DNA of 37,068 nucleotides, from positions 1-37,068 of the forward strand of contig CANFHX010000026.1 of the NCBI GenBank assembly GCA_947446865.1. The letters run 5' to 3'. The notes under the pieces were generated by a model. The model was given only the letters and a program-made list of their open reading frames with translations. It searched no databases and was not told the DNA's origin. Source of the DNA: Flavobacteriaceae bacterium. GTDB lineage: Bacteria > Bacteroidota > Bacteroidia > Flavobacteriales > Flavobacteriaceae. The position numbers and the translations under genes are program-made. Position 1 is the stretch's first letter. Each line of letters begins with the position of its first letter. Positions 8,115 through 16,299 of the stretch are shown piece by piece.

Positions 8115-10583
8115 TTGAAAACAAAAAACAAAGTTTTATCGCTGCTTTTTTTTCTTATGAGTGCAGTGGTAGTTGCTCAAAATGCAAAAGTTACCGGCAT
8201 CGTTTTAGATGAAAATAAAAATCCAGTTGAAGGTGTTAATGTCAGTTACCAAAGTAAATCCTCGGTAACTAATTCCAATGGTTTTTATGTAATAGAAATC
8301 CCTTCCAACCAAAAAGTAGTTTTGGTTTACACCCATATTTCATTAAAAAGTATCACCGCTACTTTTCAATTAAAACCCAAGGAAGTTTTAGATTATAATC
8401 CGATAATGAACAGTAAAAATGCGCAACTAGAAGACGTTGTAATTACCAGTAGCAGAAAACGGGTACAAGGAATTATTAGCATTGATACTGAGGTGATACG
8501 TAGAGTTCCAAGTTTATCTGGTGGGGTAGAAGGAATACTAAAAACATTACAGGGGGTTAATTCTAACACCGAATTAAGTTCGCAATATTCAGTTCGAGGA
8601 GGAAATTATGATGAGAATTTGGTTTATGTAAATGAAATTGAAATTTATCGTCCATTTTTAGTGCGCTCCGGCCAACAAGAAGGATTGAGTTTTACTAATA
8701 CCGATTTGATTCAGAATATTGATTTTTCTGCTGGAGGATTTCAATCAAAATATGGTGATAAAATGTCCTCGGTTTTGGATATTACCTATAGAAAACCAAC
8801 CAAATTTGGCGCATCTATGGAAGCCAGCATGCTAGGAGGAAGTGTTTCTGCCGAAGGAATTTCTAAAAATAAAAAATGGAGTGCTATTACGGGTATTCGC
8901 TACCGCGACAACTCTCTTTTGGTAAATAGCCAAGAAACACAATCCAATTATAAACCTACATTTGCGGATATTCAAACGAATATTAATTTTAATGCCAACA
9001 AAAAATTACAGTTTAGTTTTTTAGGAAATATCTCACAAAACAAATACAACTACCAACCCTTAACACGCCAAACCAATTTTGGAACGTTAAGTAATCCTAT
9101 TGCGCTTCAAGTTTTTTACGAAGGGCAAGAAAAGGACCAATACCAAACCTATTTTGGTGCTTTTAAAACCAATTATATTGCTAACGAAACTAGTATTTAT
9201 AAGGTTATAGCTTCCGCTTATCATACCCAAGAGCAGGAGCATTATGATATTGATGCGGCCTATTATTTAGGAGAAGTAGATACCAATATTGGTTCAGAAA
9301 CTTTTGGGAATGTAACGTACAATCGTGCTATAGGTTCACAATTGAACCATGCAAGAAACGATTTGGATGCCGTAATTTTCAATGGAGAAGTAAAAGGGAA
9401 TCATAATTTCAAGAAAAAATTCCAAATTGAATGGGGATTGAAATACACCCACGAAAGTATTCGTGACCGCATTGTAGAATGGGAAGCCCTTAACGATTCT
9501 GGGTTCAATGTGAATCCGCCAAGTGTTCCGCCAAGAGACGATCCGTATCCGCCAGCATATTCAGGGCCATTAGTTCCCTATCAAAATGTGCGCGCGTTGA
9601 ATTTTGTAGACATAAATAGATTTTCTGGTTATGCCCAATGGAGCACTAAAACTAATTTAGGAGACAACCAATTGTGGTTAAATGCTGGAGTTAGAGCGCA
9701 AAATTGGTTGGTTTCTGGGGAAGCCATTTCCGATGCTAAAAGTCAAACCGTTTTTAGTCCAAGGGCTCAAGTTTCACTCAAACCCGATTGGAAAAAAGAC
9801 ATGCTTTTCCGTTTTTCAACTGGTTTTTATTACCAACCGCCATTTTATAGAGAATTGCGCGATCAATATGGTATAGTAAATCCGAATGTGAAAGCACAAA
9901 AATCAATACATTTTGTTTTAAGCAACGACTATAATTTCAAAATGTGGAACCGACCATTCAAGTTGGTAAGTGAGACTTATTATAAAACAATGAGTGATGT
10001 AAATACCTACACTTTAGAAAATGTTAGAATTCGGTACCGAGCCAATAATGATGCTGTGGCGTATGCTTACGGATTTGATTGTAGACTGAATGGTGCTTTC
10101 GTTCCAGGAACCGAATCGTGGTTTAGTTTTGGATACATGAAAACCGAAGAAAATCAAGATGGAAGAGGCTATATTGCTCGTCCTACAGACCAACGTTTGA
10201 AATTCGGAATCTTATTTCAAGATTATATGCCCAACATTCCCAACGTAAAATTGTATTTAAATTTAACATACAATACTGGTTTGCCTGGTGGATCTCCATC
10301 CTATGCGGATGCTTACCAATACCAAAGTCGTTTGCGCGATTACCGTCGTGCCGATGTTGGATTCTCCTATTTATTTACCGAAAAAAACAACGAACGTCCC
10401 GAAGGGCATTGGTTAAAGAAATTCAACGATTTGTCTCTTGGTTTTGAAATTTACAATTTGTTCAATAACCAAAATGCAATTACCAATACTTGGGTTCGCG
10501 ATGCTTATTCTAAGAGTCAATACGGAATTCCGAATTATATGACAACGCGAGTTTTTAATATAAAATTGACTGCAAGATTGTAA
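8115..10583 (+). CDS. TonB-dependent outer-membrane receptor with carboxypeptidase-like N-terminal domain
   Basis: About 822 residues. A signal peptide (residues 1-22, ending VVVAQ) is followed by a carboxypeptidase-regulatory-like beta domain (about 24-100), a plug domain (about 103-225, with AQLEDVVITSSR and YSVRGGNYDENLVYVNEIEIYRP) and a large beta-barrel ending TRVFNIKLTARL. Such receptors import large ligands using TonB energy. The frame has no early ATG. An upstream TTG at 8073 would overlap the M23 gene by 32 bases. The TTG at 8115 gives the signal peptide cleanly. The ATG at 8157 would remove most of it. A Pro-rich loop (NPPSVPPRDDPYPPAY) probably faces outward. No SusD partner follows, so this is not a standard SusC/D pair. 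The ligand is unknown. Confidence 0.85.
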   Translation: MKTKNKVLSLLFFLMSAVVVAQNAKVTGIVLDENKNPVEGVNVSYQSKSSVTNSNGFYVIEIPSNQKVVLVYTHISLKSITATFQLKPKEVLDYNPIMNSKNAQLEDVVITSSRKRVQGIISIDTEVIRRVPSLSGGVEGILKTLQGVNSNTELSSQYSVRGGNYDENLVYVNEIEIYRPFLVRSGQQEGLSFTNTDLIQNIDFSAGGFQSKYGDKMSSVLDITYRKPTKFGASMEASMLGGSVSAEGISKNKKWSAITGIRYRDNSLLVNSQETQSNYKPTFADIQTNINFNANKKLQFSFLGNISQNKYNYQPLTRQTNFGTLSNPIALQVFYEGQEKDQYQTYFGAFKTNYIANETSIYKVIASAYHTQEQEHYDIDAAYYLGEVDTNIGSETFGNVTYNRAIGSQLNHARNDLDAVIFNGEVKGNHNFKKKFQIEWGLKYTHESIRDRIVEWEALNDSGFNVNPPSVPPRDDPYPPAYSGPLVPYQNVRALNFVDINRFSGYAQWSTKTNLGDNQLWLNAGVRAQNWLVSGEAISDAKSQTVFSPRAQVSLKPDWKKDMLFRFSTGFYYQPPFYRELRDQYGIVNPNVKAQKSIHFVLSNDYNFKMWNRPFKLVSETYYKTMSDVNTYTLENVRIRYRANNDAVAYAYGFDCRLNGAFVPGTESWFSFGYMKTEENQDGRGYIARPTDQRLKFGILFQDYMPNIPNVKLYLNLTYNTGLPGGSPSYADAYQYQSRLRDYRRADVGFSYLFTEKNNERPEGHWLKKFNDLSLGFEIYNLFNNQNAITNTWVRDAYSKSQYGIPNYMTTRVFNIKLTARL

Positions 10584-10616
10584 ATTTCACTAAATTTGAA
10601 ATTAAATAAGTTTCTA

Positions 10617-11348
10617 ATGAAAAACATTTCCAAATATATTGTCCTTTCTGTTGTTGCACTTTTAGTTAGTTGCAAACAAGAGAAAGAAACTCCAAAGGTT
10701 TCTTACGACACCAACGCTAAGGCAAAACCAGTTGCCAAAACGGATGCATCTTCTATAAAAGTAGCCGATTTACCAATAAATTTCAGCGGAACCAATATCC
10801 TTATCCATCCAATTGGGGATTTGAGTATTTACAGTAGAGATAAAAATGTTGCTTACGATTCTTCCTCACGAGGCGAATCGCAACAAAGTTTTGCAGTATC
10901 CGATAATAGAGAATTTGAAATTACCGGTTATTTGCAAAATATTAAATTCCAAGAAATTGGCAAAGACTCTATTAAAGCCTTAACGGATAAACAGATTTTA
11001 ATAGAAACTGCCACGTATTTAAAGAATACTGCCGATAAAACTAAGAAACAATTATTGGTTTATACTCTATCGGATGCTGATACCAACAAGGACGGGAAAA
11101 TAGACAGTAACGACATAAAGACGCTTTATGTTAGTGCCATTAATGGATCTAATTTCACTAAATTATCACAAGATCTTCAAGAGTTAATCGATTGGAATTG
11201 TATGGAATCTACTTCTAGATTGTACTTCAGAACTATTGAAGACATTAATAAAAATGGGGCTTTTGATAAAGATGACAAAGTGCATTATAACTATTTAGAT
11301 TTACTTACCAAAGAATGGAAAGTGCAGGAATACTTTCCGGTGAACTAA
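10617..11348 (+). CDS. predicted lipoprotein with two EF-hand-like calcium-binding motifs
   Basis: About 243 residues from the ATG at 10617, chosen because it gives a normal lipoprotein signal (MKNISKYIVLSVVALLVSC, lipobox L-V-S-C). A TTG seven codons upstream is possible but adds nothing. Two loops match the D-x-N/D-x-D/N-G-x-I/F-D-x-x-D pattern of EF-hand/dockerin-type calcium sites: DADTNKDGKIDSNDI and EDINKNGAFDKDD. The second has some substitutions. The gene is 33 bases after the TonB-receptor gene on the same strand, so it may be an accessory lipoprotein. Its last four bases overlap the convergent DUF2971 gene. Function is unknown. Confidence 0.7.
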   Translation: MKNISKYIVLSVVALLVSCKQEKETPKVSYDTNAKAKPVAKTDASSIKVADLPINFSGTNILIHPIGDLSIYSRDKNVAYDSSSRGESQQSFAVSDNREFEITGYLQNIKFQEIGKDSIKALTDKQILIETATYLKNTADKTKKQLLVYTLSDADTNKDGKIDSNDIKTLYVSAINGSNFTKLSQDLQELIDWNCMESTSRLYFRTIEDINKNGAFDKDDKVHYNYLDLLTKEWKVQEYFPVN

Positions 11349-12046
11349 ATTAAAATGTCACTTTCCAAATCTGATTTTTCTATTTCAAAATCAAAATCCA
11401 ATTTCGAAACCAACTCGATAACTAATTTTTTATACCAATTTTCTGATTTTGGATGGATGTAGATTTTTTCTATCAATTGGTTGAGATCCACATTAATCTT
11501 CAATCCATCGTTGATTTTTATGTCTTTATCATGTAAATCCGATAGAATTCGAACTTCCCTTTCGTATTGGAAACTTTTTCGTTTGAACAAAAACGGGAAA
11601 AACATATCGTCAAACGGAATGTATTCTTTTTTGTAATCAATATAATTTACTTCACCTATATATTGATTAAATTCCTTTTCCGTTTGGAGTGCTTTTTGCA
11701 ATCTTCCAATGGTAGATTGAATGGCGATACCTTCGCTGTTTTGGATGAATATTTGCCACATGGCAAACGATTCGTATTCGTTAATGTGCCAACTACTAAC
11801 CACAACTTTCTCTCGGTGGGATTTGTAGAAATCTAAAAATTCTGGATTATTTGCCGATAATTTTTTAATTTCTTCAAATGTAGGTTCGCTAAATGTCCCT
11901 TCGTATTGGTCTTCAAATTTATCCGAACGGGACATGAACAATTTTTTTGAAATAAGTAAATCCAAAAATTTAGACAAATCCAAATACTTCCATACTATTG
12001 TATCGGGATCCTCAGGAAGTGTAATATTTGGATTGTTAGTATACAT
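11345..12046 (-). CDS. DUF2971 domain protein, function unknown
   Basis: A 233-residue cytoplasmic protein matching DUF2971. Near the N terminus is a K-Y-L-D-L-S-K-F-L-D-L-L segment followed by LFMSRSDKFEDQYEGTF. In the middle is VVSSWHINEYESFAMWQIF, then GIAIQSTIGRLQKAL and QYEREVRIL. No catalytic role is established for the family. The gene starts directly after the stop codon of the ABC exporter, so it is the last gene of the phosphohexomutase-exporter unit. Its 3' end overlaps the convergent lipoprotein gene by four bases. No terminator is visible. Some DUF2971 genes occur near defence or phage genes elsewhere, but nothing here suggests that. Confidence 0.75.
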   Translation of the reverse strand: MYTNNPNITLPEDPDTIVWKYLDLSKFLDLLISKKLFMSRSDKFEDQYEGTFSEPTFEEIKKLSANNPEFLDFYKSHREKVVVSSWHINEYESFAMWQIFIQNSEGIAIQSTIGRLQKALQTEKEFNQYIGEVNYIDYKKEYIPFDDMFFPFLFKRKSFQYEREVRILSDLHDKDIKINDGLKINVDLNQLIEKIYIHPKSENWYKKLVIELVSKLDFDFEIEKSDLESDILI

Positions 12047-13894
12047 TTATTCAAAACTTTGCATCATCACTAATTTAGAATAGGTTCCGTTTAAGACTAT
12101 CAATTCGTCATGGGTTCCTTGTTCTACAATCTCTCCACGGTGCATTACCACAATTTTATCTGCCTTTTGGATGGTAGAAAGCCGGTGCGCAATAACAATA
12201 GAAGTTCTATTTTGCATCATATTTTCTAAAGCCACTTGAACGAATTTTTCGCTTTCGGTATCCAATGCCGAAGTGGCTTCGTCCAAAATCATAATAGGTG
12301 GATTTTTCAAAACTGCTCGCGCAATGTTCAATCGTTGTTTTTGTCCACCCGAAAGTTTGTTTCCAGCATCACCAATGTTGGTATAGATGCCATTTGGTAA
12401 ATCTTGTACAAATTCATAAGCGTTAGCCACTTTCAATGCATCTAAGATTTCTTCATCAGTGGCATTTTCTTTTCCGATAAGAATATTATTTTTGATAGTA
12501 TCGTTAAATAAAATCGAATCTTGCGTCACTAAACCTAACAAGTGACGAAGGGAATTCATGGTTATGTCTTTAATGTTAGTTCCGTCAATTTTGATAGTAC
12601 CTTCTTGAACATCATAAAAACGAGTCAATAAATTGGCAATGGTGCTTTTTCCGCTCCCGGATTGTCCTACCAGTGCAACCGTTTTTCCTTTGGGAACCTG
12701 TAAAGAAAAATTCTTTAACACGTTTTCCTCTTCGTATTTGAAATTAATGTTTTCAATTGTAATTTCGGTGTCAAAAGATGCTTTTACAATAGCATTTGGT
12801 TTATCGGTAATAGCATTTTCAACTTCCAAAACTTCAAAAACACGTTGCGCTGCAGCCATTCCACTTTTTACCGAATAGGTTGCTTTTGAAATAGCTTTTG
12901 CAGGAGTTAAGATATTGTAGGCCAGTCCCATGTAAGCTAAAAATTGCGCGCCTTCTAAGATTGCTTTTCCGTTGGGAAGTGTGTCTACCAAAACCATATT
13001 TCCACCAAACCATAACAGTACTGCAATAACAATAATCCCCATAAACTCACTAAAGGGTGAGGCTAAATTATTTTTTCTTCCAATGCTGTTGGATAATTTT
13101 AATAATCTATCTACCGAATCATTGAATCTTTTCTTAAAACTATTTTCGGCATTATAACTTTTGACCACTTTTAATCCAGAAAGACTTTCTTCTACAATGG
13201 AGATTAAATACCCTCCTTCGTATTGGAGACTTTGAGATTTGGACTTCAAAGATTTACCAATCAATGAAATGATATATCCTGAGATAGGAATGAAAATAAA
13301 TACAAAAATGGTTAATTTTACACTAATAGCAAACATAGCAGCAATAGTGAAAACAATGGTCATTGGTTCTTTTACAATCAATTCTAAGATAGAAAAAAAT
13401 GAATTTTGAACTTCTCCAACATCTCCAAGCATCCTAGCCATAATATCCCCTTTTCTTTTTTCAGAATAATAAGAAATAGGTAAGTCGATAATTTTGTTAT
13501 ACATCGTATTTCGTAAATCTTTTAACACACCATTTTTCAAATGCATTAAATGATTGGACGCTAAATAATTAAATAAATTTTTCAGCAAAAAAGTAATGAT
13601 AATAAGAACCACAACTAGGAGTAAGGCATATTGTGGGCCATTATTTTTTTCTAATTCGGTAATGTAATAATAAAGGTATTGTTTTGCAAACGTAGGTATT
13701 TCCCAAATGGTTGTATAAGTTGGTTTTTCGGATATTTTTTCTGCTTGTGCAAACAATACTTGCATCATCGGAATCAAAGCGATGAAAGACAACGTACTAA
13801 ACAAAGCATATAAAATATTGTAAACCACATTCCACACCACATGGAATTTATAAGGTTTTATAAAAGGAAATATTTTCTTAAGATTTTCGTCCAT
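12047..13894 (-). CDS. ABC exporter, fused membrane and ATPase domains (MsbA-like)
   Basis: A 615-residue half-transporter. The membrane domain (about 15-345) has about six helices. The nucleotide-binding domain (about 375-610) has Walker A GQSGSGKST (410-418), signature LSGGQ (514-518), Walker B MILDEA (535-540) and the H-loop His570. This is a complete type IV exporter that works as a homodimer. MsbA-type proteins flip lipid A or other lipids, but the substrate cannot be read here. Its start overlaps the phosphohexomutase stop by one base (TAATG), indicating translational coupling, and the DUF2971 gene abuts its end. Confidence 0.9.
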   Translation of the reverse strand: MDENLKKIFPFIKPYKFHVVWNVVYNILYALFSTLSFIALIPMMQVLFAQAEKISEKPTYTTIWEIPTFAKQYLYYYITELEKNNGPQYALLLVVVLIIITFLLKNLFNYLASNHLMHLKNGVLKDLRNTMYNKIIDLPISYYSEKRKGDIMARMLGDVGEVQNSFFSILELIVKEPMTIVFTIAAMFAISVKLTIFVFIFIPISGYIISLIGKSLKSKSQSLQYEGGYLISIVEESLSGLKVVKSYNAENSFKKRFNDSVDRLLKLSNSIGRKNNLASPFSEFMGIIVIAVLLWFGGNMVLVDTLPNGKAILEGAQFLAYMGLAYNILTPAKAISKATYSVKSGMAAAQRVFEVLEVENAITDKPNAIVKASFDTEITIENINFKYEEENVLKNFSLQVPKGKTVALVGQSGSGKSTIANLLTRFYDVQEGTIKIDGTNIKDITMNSLRHLLGLVTQDSILFNDTIKNNILIGKENATDEEILDALKVANAYEFVQDLPNGIYTNIGDAGNKLSGGQKQRLNIARAVLKNPPIMILDEATSALDTESEKFVQVALENMMQNRTSIVIAHRLSTIQKADKIVVMHRGEIVEQGTHDELIVLNGTYSKLVMMQSFE

Positions 13895-15621
13895 TAGTTC
13901 AACTGCATTGCAGCAATTATATTTTTAATTTTTTCGTCTAATTCTTTTTCAACTTCGGCAGCATTTTCTATAGCATCCAATGGTGCATTTACACTAAAAT
14001 AGAATTTAATTTTTGGCTCGGTTCCGCTAGGGCGAGCACAAATTTTAGAGCCATCTTCTAAATAATAAATCAACACATCCGATTTAGGAATGTTTATTGG
14101 ATCTACTTCTCCAGTAAACATATTTTTAGCGGTAGCATTTTTGTAATCTTCAATGCATACAACACGTTCCCCATTAATTTCATTAACTGGATTTTCGCGA
14201 AGGCTTACCATCATTTGATTAATTTCTTCCAATCCAGAGATGCCTTTTTTTGTTAAAGAAATTAAATGTTCTTTATAAAATCCGAAATCTACATACAAGT
14301 TTAAAAGTTCTTGGTATAAGGAACTACCTGCCGCTTTGGCTTGTGCGGCAATTTCACATACTAACAAAGTTGCTGCAACAGCATCTTTATCGCGAACAGC
14401 ATCACCAACCATAAATCCAAAACTTTCTTCGCCACCACCAATAAATTCTAATTCTGGAAAATCTTTTATGAATTTTGCAATCCATTTAAAACCAGTTAAT
14501 CCAACTTTACATTCCACGTCATAATCAGCAGCAAGTTCTAGCATCATTGGGGTAGAAACAATAGTAGTTCCTATAAATTGTTTTCCACCAATTTTTCCTT
14601 CACGTTTCCATTGTTCTAAAAGGAAAGCCGTCATGACAACCATAGTTTGGTTTCCATTTAATAAAGTCATTTTACCATTAGTATCACGAACTGCCACTCC
14701 CAAACGGTCAGAATCTGGATCGGTACCAACTACAATATCTCCTCCAACTTTATCTGCAAGCGCCATAGCCATTGATAAGGCCTCTGGTTCTTCTGGATTT
14801 GGCGAAATTACAGTAGGAAAATCCCCATTAGGAACTTCTTGTTCTGCAACAATACTTACATCAGTATATCCCGCCTTAGCCAAAACTCCAGGAATCGATT
14901 TTATCGAAGTTCCATGAAGGGAAGTATAGACAATCTTTAAATTTTTTTTAGCAGCAACAGGAGTATTAAAACTTGCATTTTCTATAGTAGATTTTGCAAA
15001 AGCGGCATCAACCTCAGTGTCTATATATTCAATTAAATTTTCATTGGCATCAAACTTAATATTCTCATACGGAAGCGCTTCAATCACTTGAATAATTTCC
15101 GAATCTTGTGGTGGAACTAGTTGCCCTCCATCTTGCCAATATACTTTGTAGCCATTATATTCTGGCGGATTATGAGAAGCCGTTAATACAATTCCGGCAT
15201 GGCATTTTAAATATTTCAAGGCAAACGATAACTCTGGAGTAGGACGCATATCCGAAAAAAGATACACCTGAATTCCATTAGCCGAAAAAACATCGGCAAC
15301 CGTTTTAGCCAAAGTATCGCTATTATGGCGACAATCGTAAGCAATCACAACTTTTAAAGCCTCTCCAGGAAAGTATTTTTTAAGATAATCCGAAATCCCT
15401 TGGGTGTTTTTTCCCAAAGTATATTTATTAATTCTATTGGTTCCAGCGCCCATAATTCCGCGCATTCCACCAGTACCGAATTCTAAATTTTTATAAAAAC
15501 TCTCTTCTAAATCTTTTGGAGCGTTAGCCATCATTTCGCGAATGGCTTCTTGGGTTTCTTGGTCAAAAGTAGGAGTTAACCATTCATTTGCTCTGTCTAA
15601 AATATTTTGTTCTAGTTGCAT
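13894..15621 (-). CDS. phosphohexomutase (phosphoglucomutase/phosphomannomutase family)
   Basis: A 575-residue alpha-D-phosphohexomutase interconverting sugar 1- and 6-phosphates, which feeds nucleotide-sugar and glycan synthesis. All four signature loops are present: the catalytic serine loop TASHNP with Ser149, the metal loop GTDPDSDR with Asp301, Asp303 and Asp305, the sugar-specificity loop GGEES at 396-400, and the phosphate-binding loop RPSGTEPK near the C terminus. The length fits the PgcA-like group. It is first in the unit with the ABC exporter. Its start lies 14 bases after a dispersed hairpin repeat, so its promoter is in or beyond that repeat. Glucose versus mannose preference is not decided. 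Confidence 0.9.
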   Translation of the reverse strand: MQLEQNILDRANEWLTPTFDQETQEAIREMMANAPKDLEESFYKNLEFGTGGMRGIMGAGTNRINKYTLGKNTQGISDYLKKYFPGEALKVVIAYDCRHNSDTLAKTVADVFSANGIQVYLFSDMRPTPELSFALKYLKCHAGIVLTASHNPPEYNGYKVYWQDGGQLVPPQDSEIIQVIEALPYENIKFDANENLIEYIDTEVDAAFAKSTIENASFNTPVAAKKNLKIVYTSLHGTSIKSIPGVLAKAGYTDVSIVAEQEVPNGDFPTVISPNPEEPEALSMAMALADKVGGDIVVGTDPDSDRLGVAVRDTNGKMTLLNGNQTMVVMTAFLLEQWKREGKIGGKQFIGTTIVSTPMMLELAADYDVECKVGLTGFKWIAKFIKDFPELEFIGGGEESFGFMVGDAVRDKDAVAATLLVCEIAAQAKAAGSSLYQELLNLYVDFGFYKEHLISLTKKGISGLEEINQMMVSLRENPVNEINGERVVCIEDYKNATAKNMFTGEVDPINIPKSDVLIYYLEDGSKICARPSGTEPKIKFYFSVNAPLDAIENAAEVEKELDEKIKNIIAAMQLN

Positions 15622-15635
15622 TTTCTTTTTTTTAT

Positions 15636-15718
15636 GAAGCTATTCCTGCTATCCGCTCTATCTTTTCTTGCTTTTGAAAAAAAAGCAAGAAAAGGATGCC
15701 GCTTCTATCAGGGCTAAG
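15636..15718. repeat. dispersed Flavobacterium-type intergenic hairpin repeat
   Basis: A compact palindromic element fills the gap between the phosphohexomutase start and the ORF6N stop. The core is a perfect 13-bp stem, TTTTCTTGCTTTT (15663-15675) with AAAAGCAAGAAAA (15681-15693). It is flanked by GAAGCTATTCCTGCTATCCGC on one side and GGATGCCGCTTCTATCAGGG on the other. I recognise this CTGCTATCCGCT ... GGATGCCGCTTCTATC arrangement as a dispersed intergenic repeat in Flavobacterium-like genomes. That is from memory and not from a search. There is no T run, so a simple terminator role is unlikely. Confidence 0.6.
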
Positions 15719-15732
15719 CCTATTTGTAAACT

Positions 15733-16221
15733 TTATTTTTTATAACCTATTTTCGTTCGTTCTTTATCGGTATTGTTAGTGTCTTTTTCAACTAGGTAAT
15801 TTAAGACATTGTATATTTCAGGAAATTGACCTTCTATTTCCATGATTTTATTTTGTAATTCAGAGTAATTCAATGCAAATTGTCGAATTGCTACAAATGT
15901 TCGCATAATTGAAATGTTAATATTTATTGCTTTATCACTTTTTAAAACACTTGAAAGCATTGCAACCCCCTGTTCTGTAAAGGCAAAAGGCATATATCTC
16001 AATCCTCCATAACTTGAGGACGAAAATTTCGTCCTCAAGTTTGTAAATTCTGTTTCAGTTAATTCAAACATGAAATCTTCTGGGAAACGAGATATATTTC
16101 GTCTCACGGAAGCTTTAAGTCTTTTATTTTCAATTTCATAAAGCTCAGCCAAATCAAAGTCTAGCATAACTTTGCAGCCTCTTACTTCATGAATTTTATT
16201 TTGAACAACTTCTATTTCCAT
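15733..16221 (-). CDS. ORF6N domain protein (phage antirepressor-like DNA-binding family)
   Basis: A 162-residue protein. The ORF6N domain occupies about 1-95: VRGCKVMLDFDLAELYEIENKRLK, ISRFPEDFMFELTETEF and GGLRYMPFAFTEQGVAMLSSVL are hallmark segments. A helical tail follows (about 100-162). In phages these domains occur in antirepressor-like DNA-binding proteins; the chromosomal versions in Bacteroidota have no established role. The codons for residues 60-70 form a perfect 31-bp palindrome (16011-16041), and a related 25-bp quasi-palindrome lies 12 bases upstream of the start. No phage genes are nearby, so it is an orphan, probably acquired. Confidence 0.8.
   Translation of the reverse strand: MEIEVVQNKIHEVRGCKVMLDFDLAELYEIENKRLKASVRRNISRFPEDFMFELTETEFTNLRTKFSSSSYGGLRYMPFAFTEQGVAMLSSVLKSDKAININISIMRTFVAIRQFALNYSELQNKIMEIEGQFPEIYNVLNYLVEKDTNNTDKERTKIGYKK
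16011..16041. repeat. perfect 31-bp palindrome inside the ORF6N coding sequence
   Basis: AACTTGAGGACGAAA (16011-16025) and TTTCGTCCTCAAGTT (16027-16041) are exact inverted repeats around one A. It encodes residues N-L-R-T-K-F-S-S-S-S of the ORF6N domain. Fifteen perfect base pairs within codons is far beyond chance for a coding stretch. Confidence 0.9.
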
Positions 16222-16233
16222 CTTTTAAAATGT

Positions 16234-16258
16234 TTGAGATCACAATTTGTTACCTTAA
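16234..16258. promoter_or_regulatory. quasi-palindromic operator-like site upstream of the ORF6N gene
   Basis: A 25-base imperfect palindrome (TTGAGATCACAA ... TTGTTACCTTAA) ends 12 bases before the ORF6N start codon. It has the same length and the same outer pattern (TTGAG...CCT.AA) as the core of the palindrome inside the gene, with 15 of 25 positions identical. It could be an autoregulatory binding site or an mRNA hairpin. A further GTTACC/GGTAAC inverted pair lies at 16249-16280. Confidence 0.5.
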
Positions 16259-16299
16259 AGAATTACTTTTTAGGGTAACACCTATAGTCAGACACTTAC

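Noticed and set aside
11345..12046. DUF2971 gene as part of a defence system
   Set aside because: Its neighbours are a sugar mutase and an exporter, with no nuclease, helicase or phage genes in the area.
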